Shown: piece by piece, positions 53,067 through 61,566 of the stretch
Numbering within the stretch: position 1 is the stretch's first letter
Layout: each line of letters opens with the position of its first letter
Assembly (NCBI RefSeq): GCF_037338445.1
Contig: NZ_CP147838.1
Location: forward strand, 2,356,001-2,420,000
Reading direction: 5' to 3'
Length of the DNA stretch: 64,000 nt
Origin: Salinibaculum sp. SYNS191
GTDB lineage: Archaea; Halobacteriota; Halobacteria; Halobacteriales; Haloarculaceae
The notes under the pieces: generated by a model
Told to the model about the DNA's origin: nothing
The model's database searches: none
The model's input: the letters and a program-made list of their open reading frames with translations, nothing else
Program-made: the position numbers and the translations under genes

Positions 53067-54020
53067 ATGTCACCACAGACACCTGGGCTGCACCACGTGA
53101 CGGCCATCGTGGGCGACCCCCAGCGCAACGCGGACTTCTACGTCGGCACGCTCGGCCTGCGGATGGTCAAGCGGACGGTCAACCACGACGACACCGGCAC
53201 CTACCACTTCTACTTCGGCGACGGCGAGGGCACGCCCGGGACGAACATCACCTTCTTCCCCTGGGGCGAGGCGGGCCGCCGCGGCGAGTTCGGCGCGGGC
53301 CAGACGCGTACCACCGCCTATCTCGTCCCCGAGGACTCCGTCGACTACTGGGCCGACCGGCTAGAGGCTGCGGGCGTCGAGTACGAGCGCGAACAGCGCT
53401 TCGCGGAGACGGTCCTCCGCTTTTCGGACCCCGACGGCATCGAACTCGAACTGGTCGCGGCCGACGCCGACAGCGACGCGGTCCCCTGGCGAGACAGCCC
53501 CGTCCCCGAAGCGCACCAGCTCCGGGGCTTCTACGGCGTGACGCTCGCGGTGGGCGACGTTGGCCCGACCGAGGAGATTCTGACCGACGTGCTCGGCTAC
53601 GAACGCGCAGACGAGGCCGACGGCCGCCTGCGCTACCGGAGCGCGACCGGCGGCCCCGGCTCAGTCGTGGACCTCGTCGAGACCGACCTCGGCCGCGGAC
53701 GGATGGGCGTCGGGACGGTCCACCACGTCGCCTTCGAGGCCGCCGATGTCGACGAACAGGAGCAGTGGCGCGAGGCCTACGCCGCGGCGGGGGTAGAGCC
53801 CACGCCGGTCATCGACCGGACGTACTTCCGGTCCATCTACACCCGCGAACCCGGCGGCATCCTCTTCGAGATGGCGACGCCCGAACCCGGCTTCACCGCC
53901 GACGAGGACCTTGCCGACCTCGGGTCGCGGCTCGTGCTGCCGGAGCGCCTGGAACCCGACCGCGAGCGCATCGAGTCACGGCTCCCCGACTTCGACGGGC
54001 CGCCGGCGGGCGGCGACTGA
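53067..54020 (+). CDS. VOC-family ring-cleaving dioxygenase-like protein
   Basis: A 317-residue double-module VOC protein resembling MhqA/MhqO/LinE-type putative hydroquinone dioxygenases. The first module begins with PGLHHVTAIVGDPQRNADFYVGTLGLRMVKRTVN and contains the metal His. GIELELVA carries the Glu. The second module starts HQLRGFYGVTLAVGDVGPTEEILTDVLGY, and GRGRMGVGTVHHVAFEA and GGILFEMATPEPGF complete it. Four bases before the next gene, which is an Fe-ADH, fitting aromatic ring cleavage followed by reduction. Confidence 0.92.
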   Translation: MSPQTPGLHHVTAIVGDPQRNADFYVGTLGLRMVKRTVNHDDTGTYHFYFGDGEGTPGTNITFFPWGEAGRRGEFGAGQTRTTAYLVPEDSVDYWADRLEAAGVEYEREQRFAETVLRFSDPDGIELELVAADADSDAVPWRDSPVPEAHQLRGFYGVTLAVGDVGPTEEILTDVLGYERADEADGRLRYRSATGGPGSVVDLVETDLGRGRMGVGTVHHVAFEAADVDEQEQWREAYAAAGVEPTPVIDRTYFRSIYTREPGGILFEMATPEPGFTADEDLADLGSRLVLPERLEPDRERIESRLPDFDGPPAGGD

Positions 54021-54023
54021 GCG

Positions 54024-55280
54024 ATGCCCGCCGACCCGACCGACGCGCGCGTCACCGACCCCTTCCGCTTCGACTACGAGTCGCCCGTCCTGCGCTGCGG
54101 CCGGGACAGCGCCGCCGGCCTCGCCGACGAACTCGCCGCGCACGGCCTGGAGCGAGCGCTCGTCGTCACCGGGCGGACCGTCGGCACGACGGCAGATGTC
54201 GTCAATCCCGTCCGCGAGGGGCTGGGCGACCGCCTCGCGGCCGTCTTCGCCGAGACGACGCCGGAGAAGCGACTCGCGACCGCTGCGGCCGGCGTCGCGG
54301 CGCTCCGGGACGTCGACGCAGACTGCATCGTCGCCCTCGGCGGCGGCAGCAGCCTCGACGTCGCCAAACAGGTGAGCGTCCTCGCCGCGCGCGTCCGGGC
54401 GGCCGAAGCCGACGGCGAGGCGGTCGAGGAGGTCATCGCCGCTGCTGGCCGTGAGTTCCAGGAGACTGGGACGCTGGCCGTCCCGGACGAGGGGCTGGTC
54501 CCCATCGTCGCCGTCCCGACGACGCTTGCGGGCGCGGACGTCTCTCACGTGGCGGGCATGACCGCGACGCCCGATAACGGGCTGGTGACAGAGCCCACCA
54601 GCGGCGGCATCGCCGATTCGGGTCTGATGCCGGTCGCCGTCGTGGCTGACCCCACCCTCGTGGCGACGACGCCCGACCGCGTGCTGGCGGCGTCGGCGAT
54701 GAACGGCTTCGACAAGGGCATCGAGACGCTGTACGCCGCCACCGCCACGCCCGTCACCGACGCCACGGCGATGCGCGGGCTGTCGCTGTTTCGCGAGGGG
54801 CTGCTCGCCTTCGGTGCGGGCGAGCGCGACGACTGGGTGTTCGACGCGCTCGTCCGTGGCTGTACGCTCGTCCAGTACGGCATCTCCCGGCCCGACGAGG
54901 GGACGCTGTCGGTCATTCACGCCTTCGGCCACGGGCTGACCCGGACCTACGACGTCCAGCAGGGCGCGGCCCACGCTGTCGTCGCGCCCCACGTCCTGCG
55001 GTACCTCTTCGAGCAGTGCGACGCCCGCCGGGACCTGCTCGCGCGGGCCTTCGACGTCGCGGACGCCGAGGACGCCGCTTCGGCCGTCGTCGACGCCGTC
55101 GCCGAGGTCCGGGACGCGCTCGACCTGCCGACGCGGCTCCGCGACGTGGACGGCCCCGAGCGCTCGGCGTTCCCGGCCGTCGCAGAGCACGTCCTCGCGG
55201 ACAGTTTCATGTCGAACGCGCCGCCCGGCCTCGACCCGACCCCCGCGGACATCGAGGACGTCCTGGCGGCGGCCTGGTAA
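54024..55280 (+). CDS. Iron-containing alcohol dehydrogenase/maleylacetate reductase-like
   Basis: A 418-residue group III (Fe-type) dehydrogenase. NAD-binding motif GGGSSLDVAKQVSV (about 111-124), a metal-site region NGFDKGIETLYAA (about 228-240) and a His-rich metal motif SVIHAFGHGLTRTYDVQQGAAHAVV (about 294-318). Maleylacetate reductase, which follows hydroquinone cleavage, belongs to this family, and the adjacent VOC dioxygenase makes that role plausible but not proven. Three bases separate the two genes. Confidence 0.9.
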   Translation: MPADPTDARVTDPFRFDYESPVLRCGRDSAAGLADELAAHGLERALVVTGRTVGTTADVVNPVREGLGDRLAAVFAETTPEKRLATAAAGVAALRDVDADCIVALGGGSSLDVAKQVSVLAARVRAAEADGEAVEEVIAAAGREFQETGTLAVPDEGLVPIVAVPTTLAGADVSHVAGMTATPDNGLVTEPTSGGIADSGLMPVAVVADPTLVATTPDRVLAASAMNGFDKGIETLYAATATPVTDATAMRGLSLFREGLLAFGAGERDDWVFDALVRGCTLVQYGISRPDEGTLSVIHAFGHGLTRTYDVQQGAAHAVVAPHVLRYLFEQCDARRDLLARAFDVADAEDAASAVVDAVAEVRDALDLPTRLRDVDGPERSAFPAVAEHVLADSFMSNAPPGLDPTPADIEDVLAAAW

Positions 55281-55292
55281 GCGGCGGGCCGC

Positions 55293-56063
55293 TCAGACAG
55301 AGGGCGTCGTCACGGACTCGTGGGCGGTGGCGTGGCACTGCCGGCACAGCGTCACCAGGTTGTCGACCCCGACCGTGCCGCCGTGGACCGGGGGGACGAC
55401 GAAGTGCGCCTCCAGGCTGACGCTCCCGGTGTCGAAGTCGACGCCGCAGTTCCGGCAGGCCCGTCCGTCGCGCTCGAAGACTGCCTCGCGGAGGGACTCC
55501 CAGGACTCGACGTCGGCGGCGGTCGAGCCGGCCTCCACGTCGTCGATGGCCGACTCGACGGTCACGTCGGTGCTGCGGGTCACGACCACCGGGCCCTCGG
55601 GGTCGGTCGCGACCACTTCCAGCGGCCGCCAGCTTCCCAGGACGACGCCGAAGGGTTGCTGTGGCCCGACCATCACCCAGACGCGGGACCCGGCGCGGGT
55701 CGGCGTCTCCAGCAGGTCGTTGTGGACCCGGCCGGCGTGGTCGGCCCCGATGGGACAGCACTGGGCGGCGACCGGCCGGAGGGTGAGTTCGGCGGCGTCG
55801 TCGGCGGCGACCGGTTCGACGGTGACCGTCTCGCCGGGGGCGACGCCGGCGTTCTGTCGCGCGAAGCCGTCGACGTGGACGACCCCAGTTGCGTCGCCGT
55901 CCCTGGCCGGCCTGGCGGTGACGACGGCCCGGTCGTCCCCGACGAGTGCGACGGTGTCGCCGTCGGCGACGCCGATGTCGCCCATCGTCCCCCGGTCGAG
56001 GTGCGCGACGGTCCGGCCTTTCGCGGAGTCGTAGGCCTGCTCGACCGTCAGTTCGATGCTCAT
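55293..56063 (-). CDS. Cdc48 N-domain/HNH nuclease fusion
   Basis: A 256-residue protein with two recognisable parts. Residues about 3-90 match the N-terminal double-psi barrel of Cdc48/p97/VAT (LTVEQAYDSAKGRTVAHLDR...MGDIGVADGDTVALVG...VHVDGFARQNAGVAPGETVTV). The C-terminal about 60 residues form an HNH nuclease (FERDGRACRNCGVDF...LEAHFVVPPVHGG...NLVTLCRQCHATAH) with the zinc cysteines and the catalytic His. A middle region (about 95-190) is unassigned. No ATPase domain is present. It lies between Fe-ADH (convergent) and a small membrane gene. Confidence 0.85.
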   Translation of the reverse strand: MSIELTVEQAYDSAKGRTVAHLDRGTMGDIGVADGDTVALVGDDRAVVTARPARDGDATGVVHVDGFARQNAGVAPGETVTVEPVAADDAAELTLRPVAAQCCPIGADHAGRVHNDLLETPTRAGSRVWVMVGPQQPFGVVLGSWRPLEVVATDPEGPVVVTRSTDVTVESAIDDVEAGSTAADVESWESLREAVFERDGRACRNCGVDFDTGSVSLEAHFVVPPVHGGTVGVDNLVTLCRQCHATAHESVTTPSV

Positions 56064-56140
56064 ACACCGGCTTCGGTCGACCGGGGCAAAAGCGCGCCGG
56101 CCGGGAACAGCTTTTTGCGTGGTGGTGTGACACGAAGCGT

Positions 56141-56299
56141 ATGGACAGACTCCAGACGGCCGGTCTCGGGCTGTCCCTGGTCTCGCTCGCGGCCTACGCC
56201 GTCGCGCTGTGGGTCGCCTACCCCGGCCGGTCGCTCTCGCTCACCGGGCTCATGGTAGGGCTGACGCTGTTCGCCTTCGGGGGTGTCTCGCGTGATTGA
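56141..56299 (+). CDS. 52-residue membrane micro-protein
   Basis: Two hydrophobic helices (about 7-28 and 33-48) connected by a short polar loop. ATG at 56141. It overlaps the corA start region by 8-17 bases, so the two are probably co-translated and the small protein may be an accessory subunit. No family recognised. Confidence 0.6.
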   Translation: MDRLQTAGLGLSLVSLAAYAVALWVAYPGRSLSLTGLMVGLTLFAFGGVSRD

Positions 56300-57269
56300 G
56301 GCCATCGCCTTCGAGAGCGGGAGCGTCGACGCCTACGACGACCTCGCGGCCGCGCGCGAGGCCAGCGGGACGACCTGGGTCCGCGCCACCGACGCCACCG
56401 TCGCGGAGTTCGAACGGGTGGCCGAGGCCTTCGACATCCACCCGCTGACCGTCGAGGACGTGCGCAGGGACGTCCGCCCGAAGACCGAGGAGTTCCCCGG
56501 TTACTCCTTTACCCTCGTCAAGGACGCCGAACTCCGGCGGGGCGAGCAGACCTTCGAGGAGGAGGTCGACGACGAGCCGGTCGGGGTGTTCATCGGTCCG
56601 GGGTGGCTCGTCACGCTCTCGACGGCGTCGGTCGCGGCCGTCGAAGCGGTCTGGCGGCGCGTCGAGCAGGAGGACCAGCGGCTGCTCACCCGGGGTGCCG
56701 ACTTCGTCGCCTGCCGCGTCATTGACGGCCTCGTCGACGAGTACCTGGACATCCTCGACCAGCTCGAATCCCAGATAGAGAGCATCGAGGAGGCGGTCGT
56801 CACGTCGACCGACATCGAGACGCTCGAACGCATCAACGCCGTCCGGCGGGACCTGCTCGCCTTCCGCAAGATTGCCTGGCCGACCCGCGAGGCCGTCGGC
56901 GTGCTCGCCCGCGGCGACTCCGCCTTCGTCGCCACCGAGACAGAGAAGTACTACCGCGACGTCTACGACCACCTCGTCCAGGTCGTCGACCTCACCGAGA
57001 CCTACCGCGACCTCACCAGCGGCGCGCGCGACATCTACCTGAACACGCTCTCGCAGTCGACCAACGAGGTGATGAAGGTACTCACCGTCGTCGCCACCAT
57101 CTTCATTCCGCTGACCTTCGTCGTCGGCGTCTACGGCATGAACTTCGGAGACTCGCAGTTCAACATGCCCGAACTCGGCTGGCCGATGGGCTACCCCGCC
57201 GTAATGCTCGGCATGGGCCTGGTGATAGCTATCATGGTCGTCCAGTTCCGGCGGCGCGGCTGGCTGTGA
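56292..57269 (+). CDS. corA: Magnesium/cobalt transporter CorA
   Basis: A 325-residue CorA-type channel. A cytoplasmic alpha/beta domain is followed by a long helix (residues about 155-260) and two C-terminal membrane helices. The universal GMN motif is in VVGVYGMNFGDSQFNMPELGWP (about 280-300), and the tail ends with a basic FRRRGWL. GTG at 56292 is chosen; GTG at 56283 would add three residues. It overlaps the upstream micro-protein gene. Confidence 0.95.
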   Translation: MIEAIAFESGSVDAYDDLAAAREASGTTWVRATDATVAEFERVAEAFDIHPLTVEDVRRDVRPKTEEFPGYSFTLVKDAELRRGEQTFEEEVDDEPVGVFIGPGWLVTLSTASVAAVEAVWRRVEQEDQRLLTRGADFVACRVIDGLVDEYLDILDQLESQIESIEEAVVTSTDIETLERINAVRRDLLAFRKIAWPTREAVGVLARGDSAFVATETEKYYRDVYDHLVQVVDLTETYRDLTSGARDIYLNTLSQSTNEVMKVLTVVATIFIPLTFVVGVYGMNFGDSQFNMPELGWPMGYPAVMLGMGLVIAIMVVQFRRRGWL

Positions 57270-57347
57270 GGGGTCCGGGCTGGCACGTCTCGCCGCCCTC
57301 GCGGCCGAGACCACACATTCAAATCACCGTCACGAGCATTGGTGGGT

Positions 57348-58184
57348 ATGGCGCAGGCCCAGGACATCTTCGTCGACCTGGTGGGGACGGACCCCCTGGT
57401 CCAGGGCCTGGTCGGGGGTATCGTCATCGCGGCGCTGAACCTCTTCGGGGCGTCGCTGGTGCTGGTCTGGCGCGACCCGAGCGAGCGAGCGCTGGACTCC
57501 GCCCTGGGCTTCGCGGCAGGGGTGATGCTCGCTGCCAGCTTCACGAGCCTCATCCTCCCCGGCATCGAGGCGACGCCCGGCGGCAGCCCCATCCCGGTTC
57601 TCTCGGGGGTGGTCCTCGGCGGGCTCTTTCTCGACCGCGCGGACATGCTCGTCCCCCACGCCCACTACCTGCTGACCGGCCGGCGACGGCCCGACGCCGC
57701 CGACCCGCCAGTGGACCTGCCCGTCTCCGAGGAACGGCTCGCGTCGCTCGTCCTCTTCGTCCTCGCCATCACGCTGCACAACATGCCGGAGGGACTGTCC
57801 GTCGGCGTCGGCTTCGGCTCCGGCGACGTCGCCAACGCGCTGGCGCTGATGCTCGCCATCGGCATCCAGAACATCCCGGAGGGGCTGGCGGTGTCGGTCG
57901 CGGCCATCAACGCCGGCCTCGACCGGCGGGCCTACGCCGTCTTCGCCGGTGTCCGCTCGGGCGTCGTCGAGATCCCCCTCGCGGTGTTCGGTGCCGCGGC
58001 GGTCACCCTCGCCTCCGGGATACTCCCCTACGCGATGGGCTTTGCCGCGGGCGCGATGCTCTTCGTCATCAGCGACGAGATAATCCCGGAGACGCACACG
58101 CGCGGCCACGAGCGCATCGCCACGCTGGGGACCATGCTCGGCATCGTGGTCATGCTCTTTCTCGACGTGTCGCTCGCGGCCTGA
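57348..58184 (+). CDS. ZIP-family metal transporter
   Basis: A 278-residue membrane protein with about eight helices. The metal path is formed by HNMPEGLSVGVGFG (about 144-157) and IQNIPEGLAVSVAA (about 172-185), the classic helix IV/V ZIP signatures. It imports zinc or another divalent metal. It is downstream of corA, with a 78-base gap and its own likely promoter (acattcaaatc). The ATG at 57348 is preferred to the in-frame GTG at 57339. Confidence 0.93.
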   Translation: MAQAQDIFVDLVGTDPLVQGLVGGIVIAALNLFGASLVLVWRDPSERALDSALGFAAGVMLAASFTSLILPGIEATPGGSPIPVLSGVVLGGLFLDRADMLVPHAHYLLTGRRRPDAADPPVDLPVSEERLASLVLFVLAITLHNMPEGLSVGVGFGSGDVANALALMLAIGIQNIPEGLAVSVAAINAGLDRRAYAVFAGVRSGVVEIPLAVFGAAAVTLASGILPYAMGFAAGAMLFVISDEIIPETHTRGHERIATLGTMLGIVVMLFLDVSLAA

Positions 58185-58250
58185 AACCGACTCACAGACC
58201 GGCACCGAACCGCGCCGTTTTCAAGTCCCCCGCCCCAAACCCCATACGTA

Positions 58251-58418
58251 ATGGGCTTTGGTAGTTACGACGAATCCGAGCAGCAAGACCAGAACGCCGG
58301 GGACGTCGACGACAACGACGGGGTCACTGTCCACGAGCACACACACGACGGCGACGTCTCCTTCGAATCCGACGCATCCCAGGAGGAACTGCTGGACAAA
58401 CTCGAGGACATGAAGTAG
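58251..58418 (+). CDS. DUF5786-type small acidic protein
   Basis: A 55-residue very acidic protein beginning MGFGSYDESEQQDQN and ending in a short helix (SQEELLDKLEDMK). This matches a short, strongly conserved haloarchaeal family (DUF5786) of unknown function. A polar middle with HEHTHDGDV could bind metal. ATG at 58251; an AT-rich acccc-atacgta precedes it. Confidence 0.8.
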   Translation: MGFGSYDESEQQDQNAGDVDDNDGVTVHEHTHDGDVSFESDASQEELLDKLEDMK

Positions 58419-58973
58419 GGGCGGACGGCCGACCCACTGTCGCCGGACCGTATCGACCCGTTCCACCGTGACTTCTCACTCTTTCGCTCTCCCGTAGCCG
58501 ACGGTTCTGGCCCGCGCCGCGGTGGTTTCGCCGTTTCTCTCTGGCCTGCCTCGCGGCGGCTCTGTCGTTCTCCTCGCGCACCTCGCGGGAGCGGCCGGAC
58601 TCCTCTCCCGACAGCGCCACGACGTGACACCCACGAAAACAGGTGTTTGTTGCTGGTTTTCCCACACGCAGACAGCCCCGGAAACCGTCCCCGGAGTCGC
58701 TGGCTCGCCGGTCTGGCGGCGTTTCTCGCCGCTCCCCTCGCAGTGACGCGCTCCGGCCGGGTTCGACGGGGTGAGCGGGCGCTGGTGCGGCGGACGAGCC
58801 GCAGTAGTGGGACGGAACTGGCGCGTTCGCGCCGTCGGGCGACGCAACTGGGCCAGCGTCACTGCCGTATCTGTCCGTCGTAGGTAGGGGAACGTGTTGC
58901 TGGTAGACGGGAGTCAGGGTAGCGTTTACAGGGGAGAGCGGCTTTAAGACGTGGGAACTGGTACAGTGGGGTG
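58419..58973. other. Non-coding region with no recognised element
   Basis: 555 bases. No ORF has convincing codon bias, and no RNA or transposon feature is seen. It contains GC-rich short inverted repeats and one AT-richer patch (acgaaaacaggtgtttgttgctggttttcc, split by a central caggtg, 58636-58665). The end holds a TATA-like ctttaaga (58942-58949) for the following small ORF. Confidence 0.4.
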
Positions 58974-59048
58974 ATGACTGAGAGACGTGCGCGGGTCCGT
59001 GCCGACGCGGTGTGGACGGCCGTGCGAATCGCGGAGGACGAGATATGA
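58974..59048 (+). CDS. 24-residue micro-ORF
   Basis: ATG at 58974 about 25-30 bases after a TATA-like ctttaaga, suggesting a leaderless start. The peptide is Arg-rich at first and ends in VRIAEDEI. Its stop overlaps the next ORF's ATG (ATGA), the usual sign of coupled translation. Coding status is inferred only from this arrangement. Confidence 0.4.
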   Translation: MTERRARVRADAVWTAVRIAEDEI

Positions 59049-59170
59049 CGAGCGCATCCGACCCCCGTCCCGACGAGGAGTCAGCGACCGACCACCTCGA
59101 CGACGTCGAGGACGGGTGCGGATGTGCGGAGGTCTGGGAGCACCTCTCCGAGCAGCGCGACGACAGTTGA
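59045..59170 (+). CDS. 41-residue CxC micro-protein
   Basis: Acidic N-terminus followed by DGCGCAEVWEHLSEQR, with Cys25 and Cys27 and a short helix. This looks like a conserved haloarchaeal micro-protein, possibly metal-binding as a dimer. It is coupled by a four-base overlap to the micro-ORF at 58974 and followed by a ParB-HTH-like gene 52 bases downstream. Confidence 0.6.
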   Translation: MTSASDPRPDEESATDHLDDVEDGCGCAEVWEHLSEQRDDS

Positions 59171-59222
59171 GCCGTCTCACAGCCGCGAGACGTTTTTGTT
59201 CCTGCCCACCAATGACAAACCG

Positions 59223-59903
59223 ATGAGCGACGACGGGAACGAGACCAGTCCGCCGACGGGCCGCGAGTCGCCGGTCGGCGAACCGGTCATCCGCGGCGAC
59301 CCGACGCTGACCGGTGAACACGCAGAGCGCGCGGTCGCCTTCGACCCCGAAGATGCCGAGAGCCTCTCTCTCGCTGCCGAGACGGTCGCCGCGTTCGCGA
59401 ACAACACCGCCGGAGCCGACGACAACGTCCTGATGCTCCGGGGGGCCGCCGCGTGTGCCGCGCTCGTCCGCGGCGAGGGGTCGTACAAGGCCGCCGCCGC
59501 GCGTGCCGGCGACGGCGTGACGGTTTCGTTCATCCGCAAGTGGTCGCGGGTCCACGACCTCCCGCAGTCCATCCGCCGCCACGTCGCCAAGGGCGACATC
59601 GCGCCGACGGCGGCGAAACACATCGCCCGCGTCTCCGGCGAGGCCCGCCTCCACCTCGCGTGGGCGGTGCTCGACCACGACCTGACCGTCCGGCAGGTCC
59701 GCTCGGTCGCCAGCACCGTCAACGACGGGACCGACGTCGAGGTGGCGCTCAGACAGAACGGCATCAACCTCGGCGAGATAACGATGGTGCTTCCCCCCGA
59801 GCCCTACTGCGAACTCCGCCGCATCGCGTCGCTGGAGGACCGCGACCCAGGCGCACTCGTCGGCGAGATACTCGACGCCAGATTCGGGGACGACCAATCG
59901 TAA
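59223..59903 (+). CDS. ParB-HTH-like haloarchaeal protein
   Basis: A 226-residue protein. Residues about 85-165 (SYKAAAARAGDGVTVSFIRKWSRVHDLPQSIRRHVAKGDIAPTAAKHIARVSGEARLHLAWAVLD) read like the KorB/ParB helix-turn-helix with its following helices, but the CTP-binding N-domain of ParB is lacking. The first 40 residues are acidic. It may be a DNA-binding regulator. It is 34 bases upstream of tRNA-Lys. Confidence 0.75.
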   Translation: MSDDGNETSPPTGRESPVGEPVIRGDPTLTGEHAERAVAFDPEDAESLSLAAETVAAFANNTAGADDNVLMLRGAAACAALVRGEGSYKAAAARAGDGVTVSFIRKWSRVHDLPQSIRRHVAKGDIAPTAAKHIARVSGEARLHLAWAVLDHDLTVRQVRSVASTVNDGTDVEVALRQNGINLGEITMVLPPEPYCELRRIASLEDRDPGALVGEILDARFGDDQS

Positions 59904-59937
59904 ACCCTTAGCCGACGACACCCCCACGTTCCTTCGA

Positions 59938-60011
59938 GGGCCGGTAGCTCAGTTAGGCAGAGCGTCTGGCTTTTAACCAGATGGTCGGGGGTTCAACTCC
60001 CTCCCGGCCCG
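59938..60011 (+). tRNA. tRNA-Lys (UUU)
   Basis: 74-base cloverleaf: acceptor GGGCCGG/CCGGCCC, anticodon loop cttttaa gives TTT, T-arm with ttcaact loop, discriminator G. A TATA-like aaaccctta is about 33 bases upstream. The last 22 bases recur at 60119-60140. Confidence 0.97.
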
Positions 60012-60341
60012 TGCAACGAACCACCGAGTGACAACGAGGTGGTGAGTGAACCGGCAGGAAGGAGTTGAACCCGGGGAGTCGCGCACAGCGAACGATGTGA
60101 GCGAGCACGTCTCCACTCGGTTCAACTCCCTCCCGGCCCGCTACATTTCACTCCCTCCAGTATCCGCATTCGCGTCGCTCGCTGCGGGTACAGCCCAGTC
60201 ACAACCCGCAGCCCGTCACGCGTGCGCTCTCGCCGGGGACGAGGTCGACAGTCTGGCGACCGAGGCCGGGCGTCTGACCCGTCGGCCGGTCGAGACGCGA
60301 AACCACGCAATTTACGTCGGGGAGCGCCGGAGAGGGTGTAT
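60012..60341. other. Region after tRNA-Lys with duplicated tRNA end
   Basis: 330 bases without a supported gene. It contains the exact 22-base copy of the tRNA-Lys 3' end (60119-60140) and an inverted copy of the T-loop segment (ggagttgaacccgg, 60061-60074). The rest shows no recognisable structure. Confidence 0.5.
60119..60140 (+). repeat. Duplicate of tRNA-Lys 3' end (att-like)
   Basis: Exact 22-base direct repeat of 59990-60011, beginning in the T-arm and ending at the discriminator. This is the typical footprint of integration at a tRNA gene, here with only about 107 bases between copies and no integrase. Confidence 0.65.
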
Positions 60342-60545
60342 ATGAACGTACTCGATGTCAAGGACACGCTGGAACCGCTCGGCATCGCCGTCGGTGCCCT
60401 CCTGATTCTCGTCGGCGTGGGAACGCTGGTCGGCCAGCCCTGGGCGACGAGCAACAGTGCCGGCGCGACGGTGCTCCAGCTTCTGGGCGTCCTCGTTCTG
60501 TTCGTTCTGGGCGCCGGGCTGGCGTGGTTGAGCTACGACGCGTGA
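60342..60545 (+). CDS. Two-helix membrane micro-protein
   Basis: A 67-residue protein with two hydrophobic helices (about 13-30 and 43-62). ATG at 60342 is preceded by a TATA-like gtatat only a few bases upstream, so the transcript start is unclear. No family recognised. It converges on the next gene. Confidence 0.65.
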   Translation: MNVLDVKDTLEPLGIAVGALLILVGVGTLVGQPWATSNSAGATVLQLLGVLVLFVLGAGLAWLSYDA

Positions 60546-60616
60546 ATCGCCTGTAGAGGAACAGACGCAGAACATTCTGGCTGTCGGACGACGCGAGAAA
60601 AGCGAAGACGGAACCG

Positions 60617-61480
60617 TTACTTGTTCGGGAGGTAGGCCGCCGAGACGAGCACGATAGCGGCCAGGAAGCTGACGATGACGATGCCCCACATGCCGTTTGT
60701 CCGCTCGTGGAAGTAGTCGATGTTGTCGAGGACGGTCTGGTACTGGCTGTAGTACTGGTCGCTGCGCAGCACCTGGACGGTGTCCTCGCTGGGGAAGTGT
60801 CCGAAGAAGCTCTCGCCGCCGAGCGTGATGTTGCCGCCCTCGCCGAACTCGATGCTCTCGTTTGCGGGGTTGTTCCAGGTCAACGTGACCTCGCTCTGGG
60901 TCACCGCGTCCACGGTCGTGGTGACGTTCTCCTCGGCGTAGAAGAACTCGTCACCGACCGCGCGGGTGGCGGTGTCCGGCGTGGGCAGGTACTCCGACAG
61001 CAGGGCGGTCGACCCGTTCTGGAAGCGGACGAAGCGCTCGCCGGTCTCGTCGTCGGTCACGATGGTAGTGGCGTCGGAGTCGTTGGCGATGATGGCCGTG
61101 ACGTTCTGCGTCTCGACGAGGGAGAACTCCGAGACGTTCGTCTCGTTGGCGACCGTGACGGTGTAGGTGCCCTCGCGGAAGGGGACCGTCGACCCGTTCT
61201 CGAGCGTCGCCGTCTCCATGTTCGACTCGTTCAGTGTCGTCAGCTCCCCGGTGTAGGACACGGACGTCCCGCCACCGTGACCGCCGGACTCTGTCTCCGC
61301 TTCGACTGTCGTGACGGTGTAGGTCGTCCCCCCAACTGTCAGCGTGTCGCCCTCCGAGTACGTCGTCGCGTCCTCGAAGTCGACCGTCGGGGCGCTCATC
61401 CCGACCTGCATGAAGCCGTACGCACCGCCGCCAATCACCAGGAAGAGGACGAAGTAGACCGCCGCGGCTCGACGTTGCAT
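60617..61480 (-). CDS. Membrane-anchored extracellular protein
   Basis: A 287-residue protein with an N-terminal signal/anchor helix (about 8-28) and a C-terminal membrane helix (about 263-283). The middle is acidic and beta-rich with many N-glycosylation sequons (NES, NGS, NET, NVS, NVT, NDS), so it probably lies outside the cell. No enzymatic motif. The ATG at 61480 is followed by RR then a long hydrophobic run. Confidence 0.75.
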   Translation of the reverse strand: MQRRAAAVYFVLFLVIGGGAYGFMQVGMSAPTVDFEDATTYSEGDTLTVGGTTYTVTTVEAETESGGHGGGTSVSYTGELTTLNESNMETATLENGSTVPFREGTYTVTVANETNVSEFSLVETQNVTAIIANDSDATTIVTDDETGERFVRFQNGSTALLSEYLPTPDTATRAVGDEFFYAEENVTTTVDAVTQSEVTLTWNNPANESIEFGEGGNITLGGESFFGHFPSEDTVQVLRSDQYYSQYQTVLDNIDYFHERTNGMWGIVIVSFLAAIVLVSAAYLPNK

Positions 61481-61566
61481 GTTGTGTCGCTCCGGCGCCC
61501 CGGCCTATAACCGTTACCTTTCGTTCGAAACGGCGGCCGCGGGTCGGCCCGAGCGACCACCCCGAC

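Noticed and set aside
58419..58973. Replication-origin-like repeats near the AT-rich patch
   Set aside because: No orc1/cdc6 gene nearby and no repeated ORB-type motif with a G-string; a single AT-rich patch is not enough.
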